Positions 43,208-51,534 of a DNA stretch of 64,000 nt are shown here, piece by piece. Source of the DNA: Paenibacillus oralis (GTDB lineage Bacteria; Bacillota; Bacilli; Paenibacillales; Paenibacillaceae); assembly GCF_003863965.1 (NCBI RefSeq), contig NZ_RRCN01000001.1, positions 6,941,071-7,005,070 of the forward strand, given 5' to 3'. The notes below the pieces were generated by a model. That model ran no database searches. It was not told the origin of the DNA and saw nothing but the letters and a program-made list of their open reading frames with translations. Numbering within the stretch: position 1 is the first letter of the stretch; each line of letters starts with the position of its first letter. The translations under genes and the position numbers were made by a program.

Positions 43208-44347
43208 TCACTCGCCCGCTTCGTTAAGCGCCCGCAGCAAAGTATGCCGGTCCCGGACCCGATGGGCTTCACGCAGGCTGCGCGCGAATAATTCATCGTC
43301 GATGCCCAGTTCCGTTCGGCTCGCCGGTCCGCCCGCCTGGCGAAGCAAATCGCGAAGCTGCGCCTCGGACGGCAGGTCCCGCAGCCATTCGCGGACCTGC
43401 GCGCCATGCTGCCGGAGCGCCTCCGGCTCGGCGCCCGGGCAGATCCCCCGCCCGGCCGCGTCATGGTAAACGCGGGCGATCTCGGCGCAGGCCGCGCCCA
43501 CTTTCGCGCCGTGCAGCACCGCCCGCTCGCCCCGGCGCAAAAATTCCATCTCCCAATAATGGGAGAGATGGTGCTCCGCGCCCGAGGCCGGGTGCGACTG
43601 CCCGAACAGCAGCATGGCGATGCCAGACTCGATCAGCGCCGTCATCAGGGCGCGGATGCCCTCCTCCGAGCGGGCGCCGATCTCCCCGGCATGCTCCACG
43701 CACGAACGCAGCGCCCGTTCGGTAATCAGGGCCGCCTGTTCGTCATACGGTTCCCCCGCCGTCAGGCTGGAGAACTTCCAGTCGAACAGGGAGGTGTATT
43801 TGCCCAGCATGTCGCCGAAGCCGGCGGCGACCAGGCGCTGAGGCGCCGACATCAGGATATCGAGGTCGGCAAAAATGGCGACCGGCGGCACGGCCGGGAC
43901 CGTCTTCTTGACGCCGCGGATGATGAGCGGCGCGCCGGCGGAGGTGAAGCCGTCCACGGAAGGCGCGGTCGGGACGGAAACAAACGGCTTGCCGCTTTTA
44001 TGGGCGGCAAAGCGGACGATGTCGTGGATCGTGCCCGACCCGACGGCGATCAGCGCATCCGTCTCCTCCGGACTGACCTCCAGCAGCAATTGGACAAGCG
44101 ACGCTTCTTCAGCCACGACGTCGCCCACGTCGTTCGGCTGGATCAAGCATAGCTTGGCGGCGAGTCCGGCGCCCTCAAGATCGCGGGCCAGCCTTTCGCC
44201 CGCCGCTTTGTACGTGTTCTCGTCCGCCACCAAAATGGAGCGGTGATATTCCCGCTCCCGCAAAAAAGGCGCGACCTCCCGCAGCACTCCCCGCTCCAGC
44301 TCAATCCGCTCCAAATGCTGTAATTGCCAACCATCCATCTCCAGCAT
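43208..44347 (-). CDS. araM: Glycerol-1-phosphate dehydrogenase AraM/EgsA
   Basis: 379 residues, iron-alcohol-dehydrogenase fold. NAD-binding and metal motifs: IAVGSGTIHDIVRFAA, SVPTAPSVDGFTSAGAPL (ligand Asp), SHPASGAEHHLSHYWE (ligand His) and AVLHGAKVGA (ligand His). In B. subtilis AraM/EgsA reduces DHAP to sn-glycerol-1-phosphate for heptaprenylglyceryl phosphate and is encoded in the ara operon, as here. GGGAGAGGG precedes the ATG. It lies 397 bp beyond araB, with a family-C element in the gap, so it may be transcribed separately. Confidence 0.92.
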   Translation of the reverse strand: MLEMDGWQLQHLERIELERGVLREVAPFLREREYHRSILVADENTYKAAGERLARDLEGAGLAAKLCLIQPNDVGDVVAEEASLVQLLLEVSPEETDALIAVGSGTIHDIVRFAAHKSGKPFVSVPTAPSVDGFTSAGAPLIIRGVKKTVPAVPPVAIFADLDILMSAPQRLVAAGFGDMLGKYTSLFDWKFSSLTAGEPYDEQAALITERALRSCVEHAGEIGARSEEGIRALMTALIESGIAMLLFGQSHPASGAEHHLSHYWEMEFLRRGERAVLHGAKVGAACAEIARVYHDAAGRGICPGAEPEALRQHGAQVREWLRDLPSEAQLRDLLRQAGGPASRTELGIDDELFARSLREAHRVRDRHTLLRALNEAGE

Positions 44348-44497
44348 GGTCCCTCTCCCTCCTATTCACATAAACCTGCCTTTTCACATAAACCTGCCTT
44401 CTACTCGCACGAACACATCGCCCACCAATATTATCGCATACCATACGCCGGTAATCCTATGAAACATTTCTCCGCAACCTGACGCCCTCCACCTCTC

Positions 44498-44679
44498 ATT
44501 GGAAAAATCCAATAGATTGTCGGAATTCGAACGCCATTTCACCCGCTCATTGGAAAACTTCCAATAGATTTCGCTCAGATTGCCCATTTTGCACCCTTCC
44601 GAGCCAATCTATTGGAAAATATCCAATCAAGCCGCTGTATTTACCAATTAATCTCCAATTCTATTGGAGTAATTCCAAT
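44498..44679. repeat. Four-motif intergenic element, family C (copy C1)
   Basis: 182 bp. Forward motifs ATTGGAAAAATCCAATAG at 44498 and ATTGGAAAACTTCCAATAG at 44549; reverse motifs AATCTATTGGAAAATATCC at 44606 and AATTCTATTGGAG at 44657 (51 bp apart). Every motif is itself a dyad ATTGGA/TCCAAT. It lies between araB and araM. Confidence 0.85.
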
Positions 44680-44744
44680 CGGAACATGGTGTCAGGTCAA
44701 AACATGGTGGCAGGACGCGGAAACCTGTCATCCGACGATATCAC

Positions 44745-46415
44745 TTACTCCGCCGATTTCTTAATCCGCTTCAGCCGCTTCATAACGTCGTTTTCGCCGC
44801 GCCCGAAGTAGTCGTGCAGCTTGCTGTATTCCTGATACAAGCGGTCGTACACTTTGACATGCTCCGGATTCGGCTTGAACGTTTCCTCTTTGACCCGGGC
44901 CATTTTGTCGGCCGCGTCGAGGATCGTGTCGTAGCCTCCCGCCGCCGCGCCGGCCGCCACAGCCGCAAACATCGCCGCGCCCAGCGCCGGCGTCTGCTTG
45001 GAATCGGCCACGAAAATTTCGCGGTTCGTCACGTCCGCGTAAATTTGCATCAGCAGGCGGTTTTTTTGCGGCAGGCCGCCGCAGGCATACAGCGCGTCGA
45101 CGCTAACGCCGTTCTCATGGAACGCGTCAACGATCTTGCGGGTGCCAAAGGCAGTCGCCTCCAACAGCGCCCGGTAAATTTCCGGCGGCTTGGTCAGCAG
45201 CGTCATGCCGAGAATCATCCCGGTCAAATCGGTATCGACGAGCACGGACCGGTTGCCGTTCCACCAGTCGAGCGCCAGCAGACCGGTTTGCCCCGGCTTG
45301 TAAGCGGCCGCTTCCCGCTCCAGCCATTGATGCACGTTCAGACCTTCTTTGTCGGCCGCTTCTTTGACGTATGCCGGAAGCGCTTCCTCGACGTACCATT
45401 CAAAAATATCGCCTACCGCCGATTGCCCTGCTTCATAACCGTAATACCCCGGAATGATGCCGTCCTCGACGACGCCGCACATGCCTTCCACCTGCTTCTC
45501 CTCGGTGCCCAGCAGCATATGGCAGATCGACGTGCCCATCGCCATCACCAATTTCCCCGGCGTTACAACGCCGACGGCCGGTACGGCCGCATGCGCATCG
45601 ACGTTGCCGACCGCGACGGCGATGCCTGGCGCAAGGCCCATCATCTCCGCCATCTCCGGCAGCAGCCCGCCCGCGCTCGTACCGAGCGGAATCACTTCGC
45701 CGCGCAGCTTCGTGTCCGTCAGATTTTCCAGACGCGGATCAAGCGCTTTGAAATACTCCTTGCCCGGATAGCCGTCCTGCTTGTGCCAGATCGCCTTATA
45801 GCCGGCCGTGCAGCTGTTGCGCACGATGGTGCCGGTCATTTGCGCAATGACCCAATCCGTCGCCTCCAGGAACATGTCGGCTTTTTCATAGATTTCCGGC
45901 GCTTCGTCGAGAATTTGCCATACCTTCGCAATCATCCACTCGGACGAGATTTTCCCGCCGTACCTTGGCAAAAAAGCTTCCCCCCGCGCGGCGGCGATCT
46001 CGTTGATTTTATCGGCTTCCGGCTGGGCGGCATGATGCTTCCACAGCTTTACCCAACTGTGCGGATTATCCGTCAGCTCCGGGTCGAAGCTGAGCGGCTG
46101 CCCCTTGGTATCGACCGGCAGCATCGTGCAGGCGGTAAAATCGATCCCGATCCCGATCACGTCGGCCGGGTCGATCCCCGACTCCTTCAGCACCGCCGGT
46201 ACGGAACGCCGCAGCACTTCCAGGTAATCGCCGGGATGCTGCAGCGCCCAGTCATGTTCCAGCCTGATCCCGGACCCGGGAAGATGCTCATCGATCACAT
46301 GATGCGGATAAGGCGTAACGTGATCGGCAACCTCATGGCCGTTCGACAGATCGACCAGCACGGCGCGTCCGGACTGGGTCCCGTAGTCGACGCCAATCGT
46401 GTATTTTTTGCCCAT
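44745..46415 (-). CDS. araB: L-ribulokinase AraB
   Basis: 556 residues; B. subtilis AraB is 560. FGGY kinase: the N-terminal phosphate motif YTIGVDYGTQSGRAVLVD, the catalytic domain motif GIGIDFTACTMLPVD, WMIAKVWQI, VGNVDAHAAVPAVGV, and the C-terminal ATP site YACGGLPQKNRLLMQIYADV and TPALGAAMFAA. It phosphorylates L-ribulose to L-ribulose-5-phosphate. The ATG at 46415 is preferred: GGGGAGGG lies seven bases upstream, while the ATG two codons earlier almost touches the site. Order araA-araR-araD-araB. Confidence 0.96.
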   Translation of the reverse strand: MGKKYTIGVDYGTQSGRAVLVDLSNGHEVADHVTPYPHHVIDEHLPGSGIRLEHDWALQHPGDYLEVLRRSVPAVLKESGIDPADVIGIGIDFTACTMLPVDTKGQPLSFDPELTDNPHSWVKLWKHHAAQPEADKINEIAAARGEAFLPRYGGKISSEWMIAKVWQILDEAPEIYEKADMFLEATDWVIAQMTGTIVRNSCTAGYKAIWHKQDGYPGKEYFKALDPRLENLTDTKLRGEVIPLGTSAGGLLPEMAEMMGLAPGIAVAVGNVDAHAAVPAVGVVTPGKLVMAMGTSICHMLLGTEEKQVEGMCGVVEDGIIPGYYGYEAGQSAVGDIFEWYVEEALPAYVKEAADKEGLNVHQWLEREAAAYKPGQTGLLALDWWNGNRSVLVDTDLTGMILGMTLLTKPPEIYRALLEATAFGTRKIVDAFHENGVSVDALYACGGLPQKNRLLMQIYADVTNREIFVADSKQTPALGAAMFAAVAAGAAAGGYDTILDAADKMARVKEETFKPNPEHVKVYDRLYQEYSKLHDYFGRGENDVMKRLKRIKKSAE

Positions 46416-46521
46416 GTTCATACCCTCCCCAAAAAAATAGCGAACGCCCGCTCGCGGCAAAACTTGCTTTTTCCCATGACGTTCGCTTCATTTGCTTTGA
46501 CCTTCGCACAACTTGCTTTAA

Positions 46522-47211
46522 TTACTTCTGCCCATAGTACGCGTTCGCCCCGTGCTTGCGCAGGAAATGGCGGTCGAGCAGCGTCTGGTCCATCGGCGGC
46601 GTGTCCGGGTTAATCTGCAGCATACGGGCGGCGATTTTCGCCACCTCTTCCAGCACCACCGCGTTATGCACGGCGTTGTGGGCGTCCTTGCCCCACACGA
46701 ACGGAGCATGCGAATGCACCAGTACACCAGGCACCTGATTGGGGTCCAACCCCTTAAACCGCTCTACAATCACATTGCCGGTCTCCAGTTCGTAAGCCCC
46801 ATCGATCTCCGCTTTGGTCATCGGCCGCGTCACGGGAATTTCTCCGTAAAAATAATCCGCGTGCGTCGTCCCGTACGCCGGCAGCGCCCGCCCGGCCTGC
46901 GCCCAGCTTGTGCCCCACGGCGAGTGCGTGTGCACGACGCCTCCGATATCCGGGAACGAACGGTAAAGCACCATATGCGTCGGCGTATCGGAGGAGGGGC
47001 GCAAATCGCCCTCCACCACATTCCCTTCCAGGTCGACCACGACCATATGCTCCGCCTTCAATTCCTCATAGGGGACACCGCTTGGTTTAATGACAAACAA
47101 ACCGCTTTCCCGGTCGATTCCGCTGACGTTCCCCCAGGTAAAAGTAACAAGCCCGTGTTTCGGCAGGTCCAGATTCGCTTCCAGCACCTGCTGTTTTAAC
47201 GCTTCCAGCAT
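46522..47211 (-). CDS. araD: L-ribulose-5-phosphate 4-epimerase AraD
   Basis: 229 residues, the same length as B. subtilis AraD. Class II aldolase fold: LVTFTWGNVSGIDRESGLFVIKPSGVPYEEL, zinc ligands in VVHTHSPWGTSWAQ and VLVHSHAPFVWGKDA, and YFYGEIPVTRPMT. It converts L-ribulose-5-P to D-xylulose-5-P. The ATG at 47211 has GGGAG about 11 bases upstream and gives the family length. It lies 106 bp ahead of araB. Confidence 0.96.
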   Translation of the reverse strand: MLEALKQQVLEANLDLPKHGLVTFTWGNVSGIDRESGLFVIKPSGVPYEELKAEHMVVVDLEGNVVEGDLRPSSDTPTHMVLYRSFPDIGGVVHTHSPWGTSWAQAGRALPAYGTTHADYFYGEIPVTRPMTKAEIDGAYELETGNVIVERFKGLDPNQVPGVLVHSHAPFVWGKDAHNAVHNAVVLEEVAKIAARMLQINPDTPPMDQTLLDRHFLRKHGANAYYGQK

Positions 47212-47294
47212 CGTTCGTCCAGCTCCCTTCCGAATCCATTTCAAGTTAACCCAAAGTTTCACGTTCCCAAAAATACTCCCGCCGCAGCGGGGGG

Positions 47295-47403
47295 ATTCCC
47301 GCTCGAATTAGCGTTCAGCTGCCGCGTTAGGTTTCCCACTCTAATTGCCGCTTAGCTACCGCGCGGGTTTCCCGCTCTAAATGCCGCTTAGCTTTCGCAC
47401 GGA
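47295..47403 (-). repeat. Three tandem copies of the araR 3' end
   Basis: Units of 36-37 bp with core CTAAATGCCGCTTAGCT (units at 47295-47331, 47332-47367, 47368-47403). The last unit covers the end of araR (VRKLSGI and stop). The others lie behind the stop codon, so the gene end has been duplicated downstream twice. Confidence 0.8.
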
Positions 47404-48474
47404 ATCCCGCACGATCAGCTCCGGTTCAAACACCGTATCCTCATATCTATCGCCCTGTTCGATCATGCCGATCAGTTGCCTCGCCGCCAGCTCGCCCATG
47501 ACGGTTTTCGGATGCGTCAGCGTCGTCAGCTTCGTTCCCGAGGCGGCCGCCAGGCTGGAGTCGTCGAACCCGATGACGGAAAGATCCTCCGGAACCCGCA
47601 AACCGCAGGCTGCGGCGGCGTCCATCAGGATGACCGCGAGTTCGTCGTTGTAGCAGACGAAAGCGGTCGGCCGCTGCTCGGGCGGCCCTTGCAACAGCTC
47701 GATGGTCCGCATATACGTAAAGTCGGCCTTCTGCTCCGTCGTATAAGTCACAACGTGCTGCGGCGAGACGGAAATTCCGTATTCCCGATGCGCCGACAAA
47801 AAGCCCTTCAAACGGTTAACGCCCTGCAGGTCGTCCCTTTTGAAAAATCCGGCGACCTGCCGGTGCCCTTTCTCCAGCAGATAACGCGCCGCCTTGCGGC
47901 CCCCCGCCTCGTCGTCCACCTTCAGGCAGGGGCATTCCAGCTCACGGTATTTTTCGTTGATCATCAAATACGGAATTCCCTTTTCCTGCAGGTCCAAAAA
48001 ATACCCCAGATTCGGATTTCCCTCCGCGCTTTTCGTCGGCTCGATAATCAGGCCGCTAAGCGGCTGGCTCGTCATCAGCTGCAGACTGTCCATTTCCTTC
48101 TCTTTCGTGTTGTCCGTGCTCGACAGCAGCAGGCGGTACCCCCGGCTGCGCAGCTCCGCTTCCGCCCCCCTGACAATATGGGGGAAAATATAATCGGAAA
48201 TGTACGTCGTAATGATACCGATCGTTTTGACGGCTTCGCCTTCCCGGCGCTCGGGATTACGGGCAAATGTCCCCTTGCCCTGAATCCGCTCCAGCCAGCC
48301 GTCTTTCTCCAGCTCCCCGAACGTTTGCCGCACGGTCTGACGGCTTAAGCTAAACTGCTCGGCAATTTCATTTTCCGATGGAAATTGGTTGCCGGGCTGC
48401 AGTTTTCCGGACTCCAGCCACGACAGCAGTTCACGTTTCAATTGCAAATATTTTGGAATTCTTTTATCGTTCAT
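47377..48474 (-). CDS. araR: Arabinose repressor AraR (GntR-type DNA-binding, LacI-type sensor)
   Basis: 365 residues; B. subtilis AraR is about 362. The N-terminal winged helix is of GntR type (NQFPSENEIAEQFSLSRQTVRQTFGELEKDGWLERIQGKGTF); the C-terminal domain is LacI/periplasmic-binding like (IGIITTYISDYIFPHIVRGAE, GLIIEPTKSA, PTAFVCYNDELAVILMDA, LSVIGFDDSSLAA, LTTLTHPKTVMGELAA). This fusion is diagnostic. Without arabinose it binds TTGTACGTACAA-type operators; matching sites are upstream of araA and of the arabinan importer. Its place inside the ara operon, between araA and araD, implies autoregulation. Confidence 0.95.
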   Translation of the reverse strand: MNDKRIPKYLQLKRELLSWLESGKLQPGNQFPSENEIAEQFSLSRQTVRQTFGELEKDGWLERIQGKGTFARNPERREGEAVKTIGIITTYISDYIFPHIVRGAEAELRSRGYRLLLSSTDNTKEKEMDSLQLMTSQPLSGLIIEPTKSAEGNPNLGYFLDLQEKGIPYLMINEKYRELECPCLKVDDEAGGRKAARYLLEKGHRQVAGFFKRDDLQGVNRLKGFLSAHREYGISVSPQHVVTYTTEQKADFTYMRTIELLQGPPEQRPTAFVCYNDELAVILMDAAAACGLRVPEDLSVIGFDDSSLAAASGTKLTTLTHPKTVMGELAARQLIGMIEQGDRYEDTVFEPELIVRDSVRKLSGI

Positions 48475-48582
48475 TTCTCGTCCACCCTCACAATTACCTA
48501 TATACCCGCTATTGTATCACATGCCGGGTGAACGCATAGGTTAAGCAAGATACGAAACCAATGCAACTGCCGGGGCCGTGAA

Positions 48583-48645
48583 TCGGCTGCGATTACGCAA
48601 GCAATATCCACCCGCTGGTCCGACTCGGCTGCGATTAACGCAAGC
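48583..48645 (-). repeat. Direct repeat at the araA 3' end
   Basis: TCGGCTGCGATTACGCAAGC (48583-48602) recurs as TCGGCTGCGATTAACGCAAGC's core at 48625-48645, the second copy spanning the araA stop codon. This again is a duplicated gene end. Confidence 0.65.
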
Positions 48646-50125
48646 GGTATGCGGCGTCGCTCCAGCGCAGCTCGTTTTTGAAGCGCTGCACGGAGGTGTC
48701 TTTGTCGATGAACACCGCTTCGATGCCGGCCATTTCCGCCCAGTCCGCCAGATTTTCCGCCGTGATGGCATAGGACAGAACGGTATGATGCGCCCCGCCG
48801 GCCAAGATCCACGCTTCCGCTGATTCGCGCAGCGACGGCTGCGGCTTCCACAACACGCGGGCCACCGGCAGTTTCGGCATCGGCTTGTCGACCTTCACGC
48901 CGTCCACGACGTTGACGAGCAGCCGGAACCGGTGTCCCAGGTCAACCAGCGAAGCGTTCACCGCCGGTCCGTCCTGGCCGTCGAACACGATCCGCGCCGG
49001 ATCCGCCTTGCCGCCGATGCCCAGCGGATGCACTTCGATCGCCGGCTTCGTCGCCGCGACCGTCGGGCATACCTCAAGCATGTGCGCGCCCAGGATCATG
49101 TTGTTGCCCGGCTCGAAATGATACGTGTAGTCCTCCATAAAGGACGTGCTTTTGTTGTTCGCCAGCACCTTCAGCACGCGCGTCAGGGCCGAGGTTTTCC
49201 AGTCGCCTTCGCCGCCGAAGCCGTAACCGGCTTCCATCAGGCGCTGCACCGCCAGGCCCGGAAGCTGCTTCAGCCCGTGCAGGTCTTCAAACGTTGTCGT
49301 AAACGCGCCAAACCCGCCGGCCTCAAGGAAACGCTTCATGGCGATTTCCAGTTTTGCCTGATAGGCGATCGAATCGCGGACCGGTCCTTCGCTTAAACCG
49401 GCTTGCGTGATCGTGTACGTTTCCGCGTATTCTTCCAGCAGGGCCTTCACTTCGGCGTCGCTCACCTCATTCAGCACCTGCACCAAATCGCCGACGCCGT
49501 AGCCGTTCACCGACCAGCCGAACTTGATTTGCGCTTCGACCTTGTCGCCTTCGGTCACGGCCACCTCGCGCATATTGTCGCCGAACCGGGCCACCTTCAG
49601 CTGGCGGCTTTCGGCGTATGCCGCGGCCGTCCGCATCCAGCCGGCGATGCTGGCGCGCACCTCCGCGTCCTCCCAGTGGCCGACGACGATTTTGCGGGCG
49701 ATCCCCAAGCGGGCGCCGATGTGACCGTATTCGCGGTCGCCGTGCGCCGATTGATTCAGGTTCATGAAGTCCATATCGATCGTTTCCCACGGAATATCGC
49801 GGTTAAATTGCGTGTGGAAATGAAGCAGCGGCTTCTGCAGCTGAGACAGTCCCGCGATCCACATTTTGGCTGGGGAGAACGTATGCATCCAGGTAATGAT
49901 CCCCGCGCACGACTCATCGCCGTTCGCCTCCAAAATCAATTTGTATATTTCATCAGAGGTTTTAACAATCGGTTTAAACACCACCGGAAACCCAAACACC
50001 GGATCTTTGCCGAACTGCTCCGCGATGATCCGGGAGTGCCCGGCAACCTCTTCCAGCGTCTCCGGTCCGTACAAATGCTGGCTGCCTGTCACAAACCAAA
50101 AAGAATGCGGTTTCAAATGCATCAT
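48635..50125 (-). CDS. araA: L-arabinose isomerase AraA
   Basis: 496 residues, the usual length. HSFWFVTGSQHLYGPETLEEV opens the protein; the metal/active-site Glu are in the region LTEGDKVEAQIKFGW to FTTTFEDLHGLKQLPGLAVQRLMEAGYGFGGEGDWKTSAL and DYTYHFEPGNNMILGAHMLEVCP; HHTVLSYAIT is near the end. It converts L-arabinose to L-ribulose with Mn2+. AGGAGGC lies ten bases before the first of two ATGs. It is first in the ara operon, with two AraR-like sites 40 bp apart upstream. Confidence 0.97.
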   Translation of the reverse strand: MMHLKPHSFWFVTGSQHLYGPETLEEVAGHSRIIAEQFGKDPVFGFPVVFKPIVKTSDEIYKLILEANGDESCAGIITWMHTFSPAKMWIAGLSQLQKPLLHFHTQFNRDIPWETIDMDFMNLNQSAHGDREYGHIGARLGIARKIVVGHWEDAEVRASIAGWMRTAAAYAESRQLKVARFGDNMREVAVTEGDKVEAQIKFGWSVNGYGVGDLVQVLNEVSDAEVKALLEEYAETYTITQAGLSEGPVRDSIAYQAKLEIAMKRFLEAGGFGAFTTTFEDLHGLKQLPGLAVQRLMEAGYGFGGEGDWKTSALTRVLKVLANNKSTSFMEDYTYHFEPGNNMILGAHMLEVCPTVAATKPAIEVHPLGIGGKADPARIVFDGQDGPAVNASLVDLGHRFRLLVNVVDGVKVDKPMPKLPVARVLWKPQPSLRESAEAWILAGGAHHTVLSYAITAENLADWAEMAGIEAVFIDKDTSVQRFKNELRWSDAAYRLR

Positions 50126-50167
50126 AATATAAAACGCCTCCTAAAAGTATTGTTCCTTCCATCGCCA

Positions 50168-50183
50168 ACTTGTACATACATCA
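50168..50183. promoter_or_regulatory. Candidate AraR operator, araA site 1
   Basis: ACTTGTACATACATCA fits the AraR site with one change in the centre (TGTACATACA). It is 43 bp upstream of the araA start, close to where polymerase would bind. Confidence 0.75.
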
Positions 50184-50207
50184 GAATACAAAAAACTTGA
50201 GATAAAA

Positions 50208-50225
50208 TGTTGTACGTACAAATTT
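50208..50225. promoter_or_regulatory. Candidate AraR operator, araA site 2
   Basis: TGTTGTACGTACAAATTT includes the full palindrome TTGTACGTACAA. Its core lies 40 bp from site 1, about four helical turns, as in cooperative B. subtilis AraR pairs. Confidence 0.85.
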
Positions 50226-50264
50226 TGATACTTTTATTTTAAAGTCGTCCGTTCAAAAAGGCAA

Positions 50265-50279
50265 TAGCGTTTTTCGCTA
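50265..50279. promoter_or_regulatory. Small perfect dyad upstream of the AraR sites
   Basis: TAGCG, five T, CGCTA. It could be an operator half-pair or a small hairpin; too short to assign. Confidence 0.35.
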
Positions 50280-50354
50280 AAAAGCGCCGTGTATAATAAG
50301 AAAAACACCTAACGGCGTCCTTTAATGGCTCTGACTTCTACTTTGGACGTTACT

Positions 50355-50539
50355 CTAACGGACACCAGCGACCTTATCTGCCTATTTCCCGGGTATTTCC
50401 CAGCCTAACGGACACCAATGGCCCTATTTCGCTCTAAACCCGTTCATCCAGGCCGATTTGAGGTAAATAACGGCATCTGTGTCCGTTACATTTTGCAAAC
50501 TCCCGTTTTTTCGCAAATAACGGCTCTGGTGTCCCTTAG
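50355..50539. repeat. Four-motif intergenic element, family A (copy A4)
   Basis: Exactly 185 bp: forward motifs CTAACGGACACCAGCG at 50355 and CTAACGGACACCAATG at 50405; reverse motifs ending GTCCGTTAC at 50489 and GTCCCTTAG at 50539. It closely matches copy A3, including the spacer TTTCCCGGGTATTTCCC. It lies between the rhaD terminator and the ara promoter. Confidence 0.88.
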
Positions 50540-50585
50540 CCCCCTGATTCTCCTCCCTCGGAATTTTATACTTTCTGATATGTTT

Positions 50586-50620
50586 AAAAAAACGGACCCC
50601 CAAATCGGAGCCCGTTTTTT
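50586..50620 (-). terminator. Terminator after rhaD
   Basis: AAAAACGGGCTCC and a GGGGTCCGTTTTTTT-type arm form a stem followed by T-runs on either strand, 15 bp behind the rhaD stop codon. Confidence 0.8.
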
Positions 50621-50634
50621 TCGGTACGTATCCT

Positions 50635-51486
50635 TTATTCCAATATCCCTGCGGCCGGCGTAACCCCAAACGCTTTAGCCAAATCGAGCAGCTGCGCGTC
50701 GGTGATTCTTTGCTTGATCGGATGGTGCACGACCAGCATATAAATCTGCGCCGCCTTCTCCACCGTCTCGATTAGCCCAAACGTTTCGTCCATCGTGCGG
50801 CCGGTGCCGAAAATCCCGTGCTGCGGCCAAATCACGACGCGATGGTCGCGCATTTTGGCGGCGGTGGCCCGCCCGATTTCCGGGCTGCCTGGAACCATCC
50901 ACGGCACAATGCCGACGGCGTCCGGAAAAACGACCAGGCATTCCGTACACATTTCCCACAGCGTTTTCGTCAGCTTTTTCTCGTCCAGGTCATGAATGAA
51001 CGTCATCGCCAGCGCGTTAGTGGCATGGCAGTGCATGACGATCCGGTGTTCGGGATCGGCCTTCAACCGTTCGATGTGGCTCATGAAATGCGAGGCCAAC
51101 TCGCTGGTCGGAACCGCATCGTCGCGCAGTCCCCACAGCACGGAGATCCGCTCCCCGTCTGCGGCAACCCGCACGACGCCCAGGTTCGCTTCCGGATCGG
51201 AGATCACGTTCCGGAAATATTTGCCCGACCCCGTCACGATAAAATATTTGCCCGCCAGCTCCTTCACCGGAAAAGAAAGCGGAATGCTTCTCGTCTTCTC
51301 CTCTTGCCCGGCGCCAAGATATTTAAGCACCTCTGCTTCGTCCAGCAAATAACTAATGTTGCCGCCGTTGCGTTCGTCCCAGCCCAGCCGCCACATGTGA
51401 TACGTAATCTCCGCCATTTCCCGGACAAAAGGAATTTCCAAGTCCCGCGAACTCCGGCTTTTCTCCATCTCCGTTATCGTATTCAC
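50635..51486 (-). CDS. rhaD: L-rhamnulose-1-phosphate aldolase RhaD
   Basis: 283 residues, class II aldolase of the E. coli RhaD type. ERNGGNISYLLDEAEV is the phosphate-binding start, YFIVTGSGKYFRNV follows, and zinc ligands lie in RIVMHCHATNALAMT and VVIWPQHGIFGTG. It splits rhamnulose-1-P into DHAP and L-lactaldehyde. GTG start after GGAGAGGA. It closes the rhaB-rhaA-rhaD operon. The same step is also predicted for the bifunctional RhaEW (59323-61404), so two unrelated aldolase types coexist. Confidence 0.94.
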   Translation of the reverse strand: MNTITEMEKSRSSRDLEIPFVREMAEITYHMWRLGWDERNGGNISYLLDEAEVLKYLGAGQEEKTRSIPLSFPVKELAGKYFIVTGSGKYFRNVISDPEANLGVVRVAADGERISVLWGLRDDAVPTSELASHFMSHIERLKADPEHRIVMHCHATNALAMTFIHDLDEKKLTKTLWEMCTECLVVFPDAVGIVPWMVPGSPEIGRATAAKMRDHRVVIWPQHGIFGTGRTMDETFGLIETVEKAAQIYMLVVHHPIKQRITDAQLLDLAKAFGVTPAAGILE

Positions 51487-51534
51487 AGCAGGTTCCTCTC
51501 CTTATATATATTTTGAAAGTGCGTTAACGCAATC

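Noticed and set aside
44814..46613. 599-codon plus-strand frame
   Set aside because: Antisense to araB, which is complete and conserved.
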